64,000 nucleotides of DNA from Rhododendron vialii (taxonomy: Eukaryota; Streptophyta; Magnoliopsida; Ericales; Ericaceae), in contig NC_080560.1 in the NCBI RefSeq assembly GCF_030253575.1, positions 7,994,501 through 8,058,500 on the forward strand, given 5' to 3'. This document shows positions 63,297 through 64,000 of the stretch, piece by piece (within the stretch, counting starts at the first letter, position 1; each line of letters opens with the position of its first letter). Below the pieces are notes generated by a model. It saw only the letters and a list, made by a program, of their open reading frames with translations. It made no database searches and had not been told where the DNA came from. Position numbers and translations under genes: made by a program.

Positions 63297-64000
63297 ACAA
63301 TTTTCAGGTGGCTCGGTGGGGTTGAGAAATGAAAGAAGACTCGAATCTCACAAACTGAACGCCGATGTAGCTCCGTTGTTTTTGGACGGGAAGCAGTGTC
63401 AAACGTCGGTCGGACGCTTAACCCGATTGAGTTACTATTGCTCCGTGTGGAAAGAGCAAAAACTTGTATTTCTTGTACCTTAAAAAGCGCAAACAAAAGC
63501 CCTACGATACTTGGATGAAAAGGCCGAGATACTGTGAAAACATGAAAACTGCTATGCATTTTCTGCACTCTTTTGAGGAGAGAGAATGAGCTTTGTTGAG
63601 AATCTTTGTCTACAGTTTTCTGCATGGGGTACAGGCCTTGTTAGGTGCGTGTTTGTTGCAGCATGTAATGGGTATTTACTGCACCAATTTAAATTCGGGC
63701 GGAAATCCTGTAGTGCACCCTGTAGTACCCTTGGACTACAGGGGCTCTGTAGAGCGTCATTAAAGTGTCCATCATTAAAGTGTCTAAAAATGTTTTTAAT
63801 GGTTCAAATTTAAAATAAACTTTTTCAGGGAAGAGTGAATAACGGTCCGGATTTAAAACAAAATCTTCCATGGAAGAGTATTCACTCTATTCTTCTCTTT
63901 CATTCACTCTTCGATGGAGCAATTTGTTTTAAATTCAGATCGTATTCACTCTTCTTCGGAAGTTTGATTGCTGAGATTGACGTATGGCGTGATGTACTAC

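Larger units (their letters stand above)
61968..64000. other. PP2A B' 3' flank and intergenic end of window
   Basis: The PP2A B' 3'UTR should extend to roughly 62450. Beyond that no gene is supported. Two direct duplications are present (62570-62685 and 63118-63296). 63785-63960 holds repeated 'gaagagtgaat/attcactctt' words in both orientations. Confidence 0.45.

Overview
This window is nuclear DNA of a flowering plant, most likely a eudicot. It is AT-rich. The genes have short exons with GT-AG introns, GA/CT microsatellites near gene starts, promoter elements of the site II (GGCCCA) and telo-box type, and many small non-autonomous transposons. I cannot name the species from sequence alone. 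Nothing bacterial, plasmid-like or CRISPR-like is present.

Six protein-coding genes could be rebuilt exon by exon, with splice phases that close in every case. From left to right they are: AUGMIN subunit 2 (minus, 5391-11115, six exons, 287 aa); a plastidic glucose transporter 1-like MFS protein (minus, 14943-22483, 12 exons, 540 aa); a secreted GH9 endo-1,4-beta-glucanase (plus, 37883-41511, five exons, 524 aa); mitochondrial ribosomal protein uL30m (minus, 42339-42763 coding, with a 5'UTR intron, 108 aa); the BAH-PHD chromatin reader EBS (plus, 47687-53348, five exons, 216 aa); and a PP2A B'/B56 regulatory subunit (plus, 57276-61967, two coding exons, 535 aa). They are ordinary cellular genes (microtubule nucleation, plastid sugar transport, cell wall, mitochondrial translation, chromatin, signalling) and do not form a pathway.

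Between AUGMIN2 and the transporter lies a gene that ORF-based annotation would miss. A promoter with four GGCCCA motifs, a telo box and a TATA box precedes a transcript region holding a well-formed box C/D snoRNA (13804-13881). Its D' guide matches the decoding-site loop of 18S rRNA and predicts 2'-O-methylation of the U next to the universal G of that loop (yeast U578 / human U627).

The rest is a dense collection of small TIR/foldback elements, several with clear target-site duplications. Two are MULE-type foldbacks with 9-bp TSDs (87-1761, 31445-31952). Two are hAT-type elements of about 700 bp with 8-bp TSDs (12177-12881, 25422-26118). There are also Stowaway-like and Tourist-like MITEs, two copies of a tRNA-derived SINE, a LINE 3' remnant inside a transporter intron, a CACTA-like piece, and several local tandem duplications. 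The 15-kb gap 22.5-37.9 kb holds no gene I can support and is largely composed of such elements.
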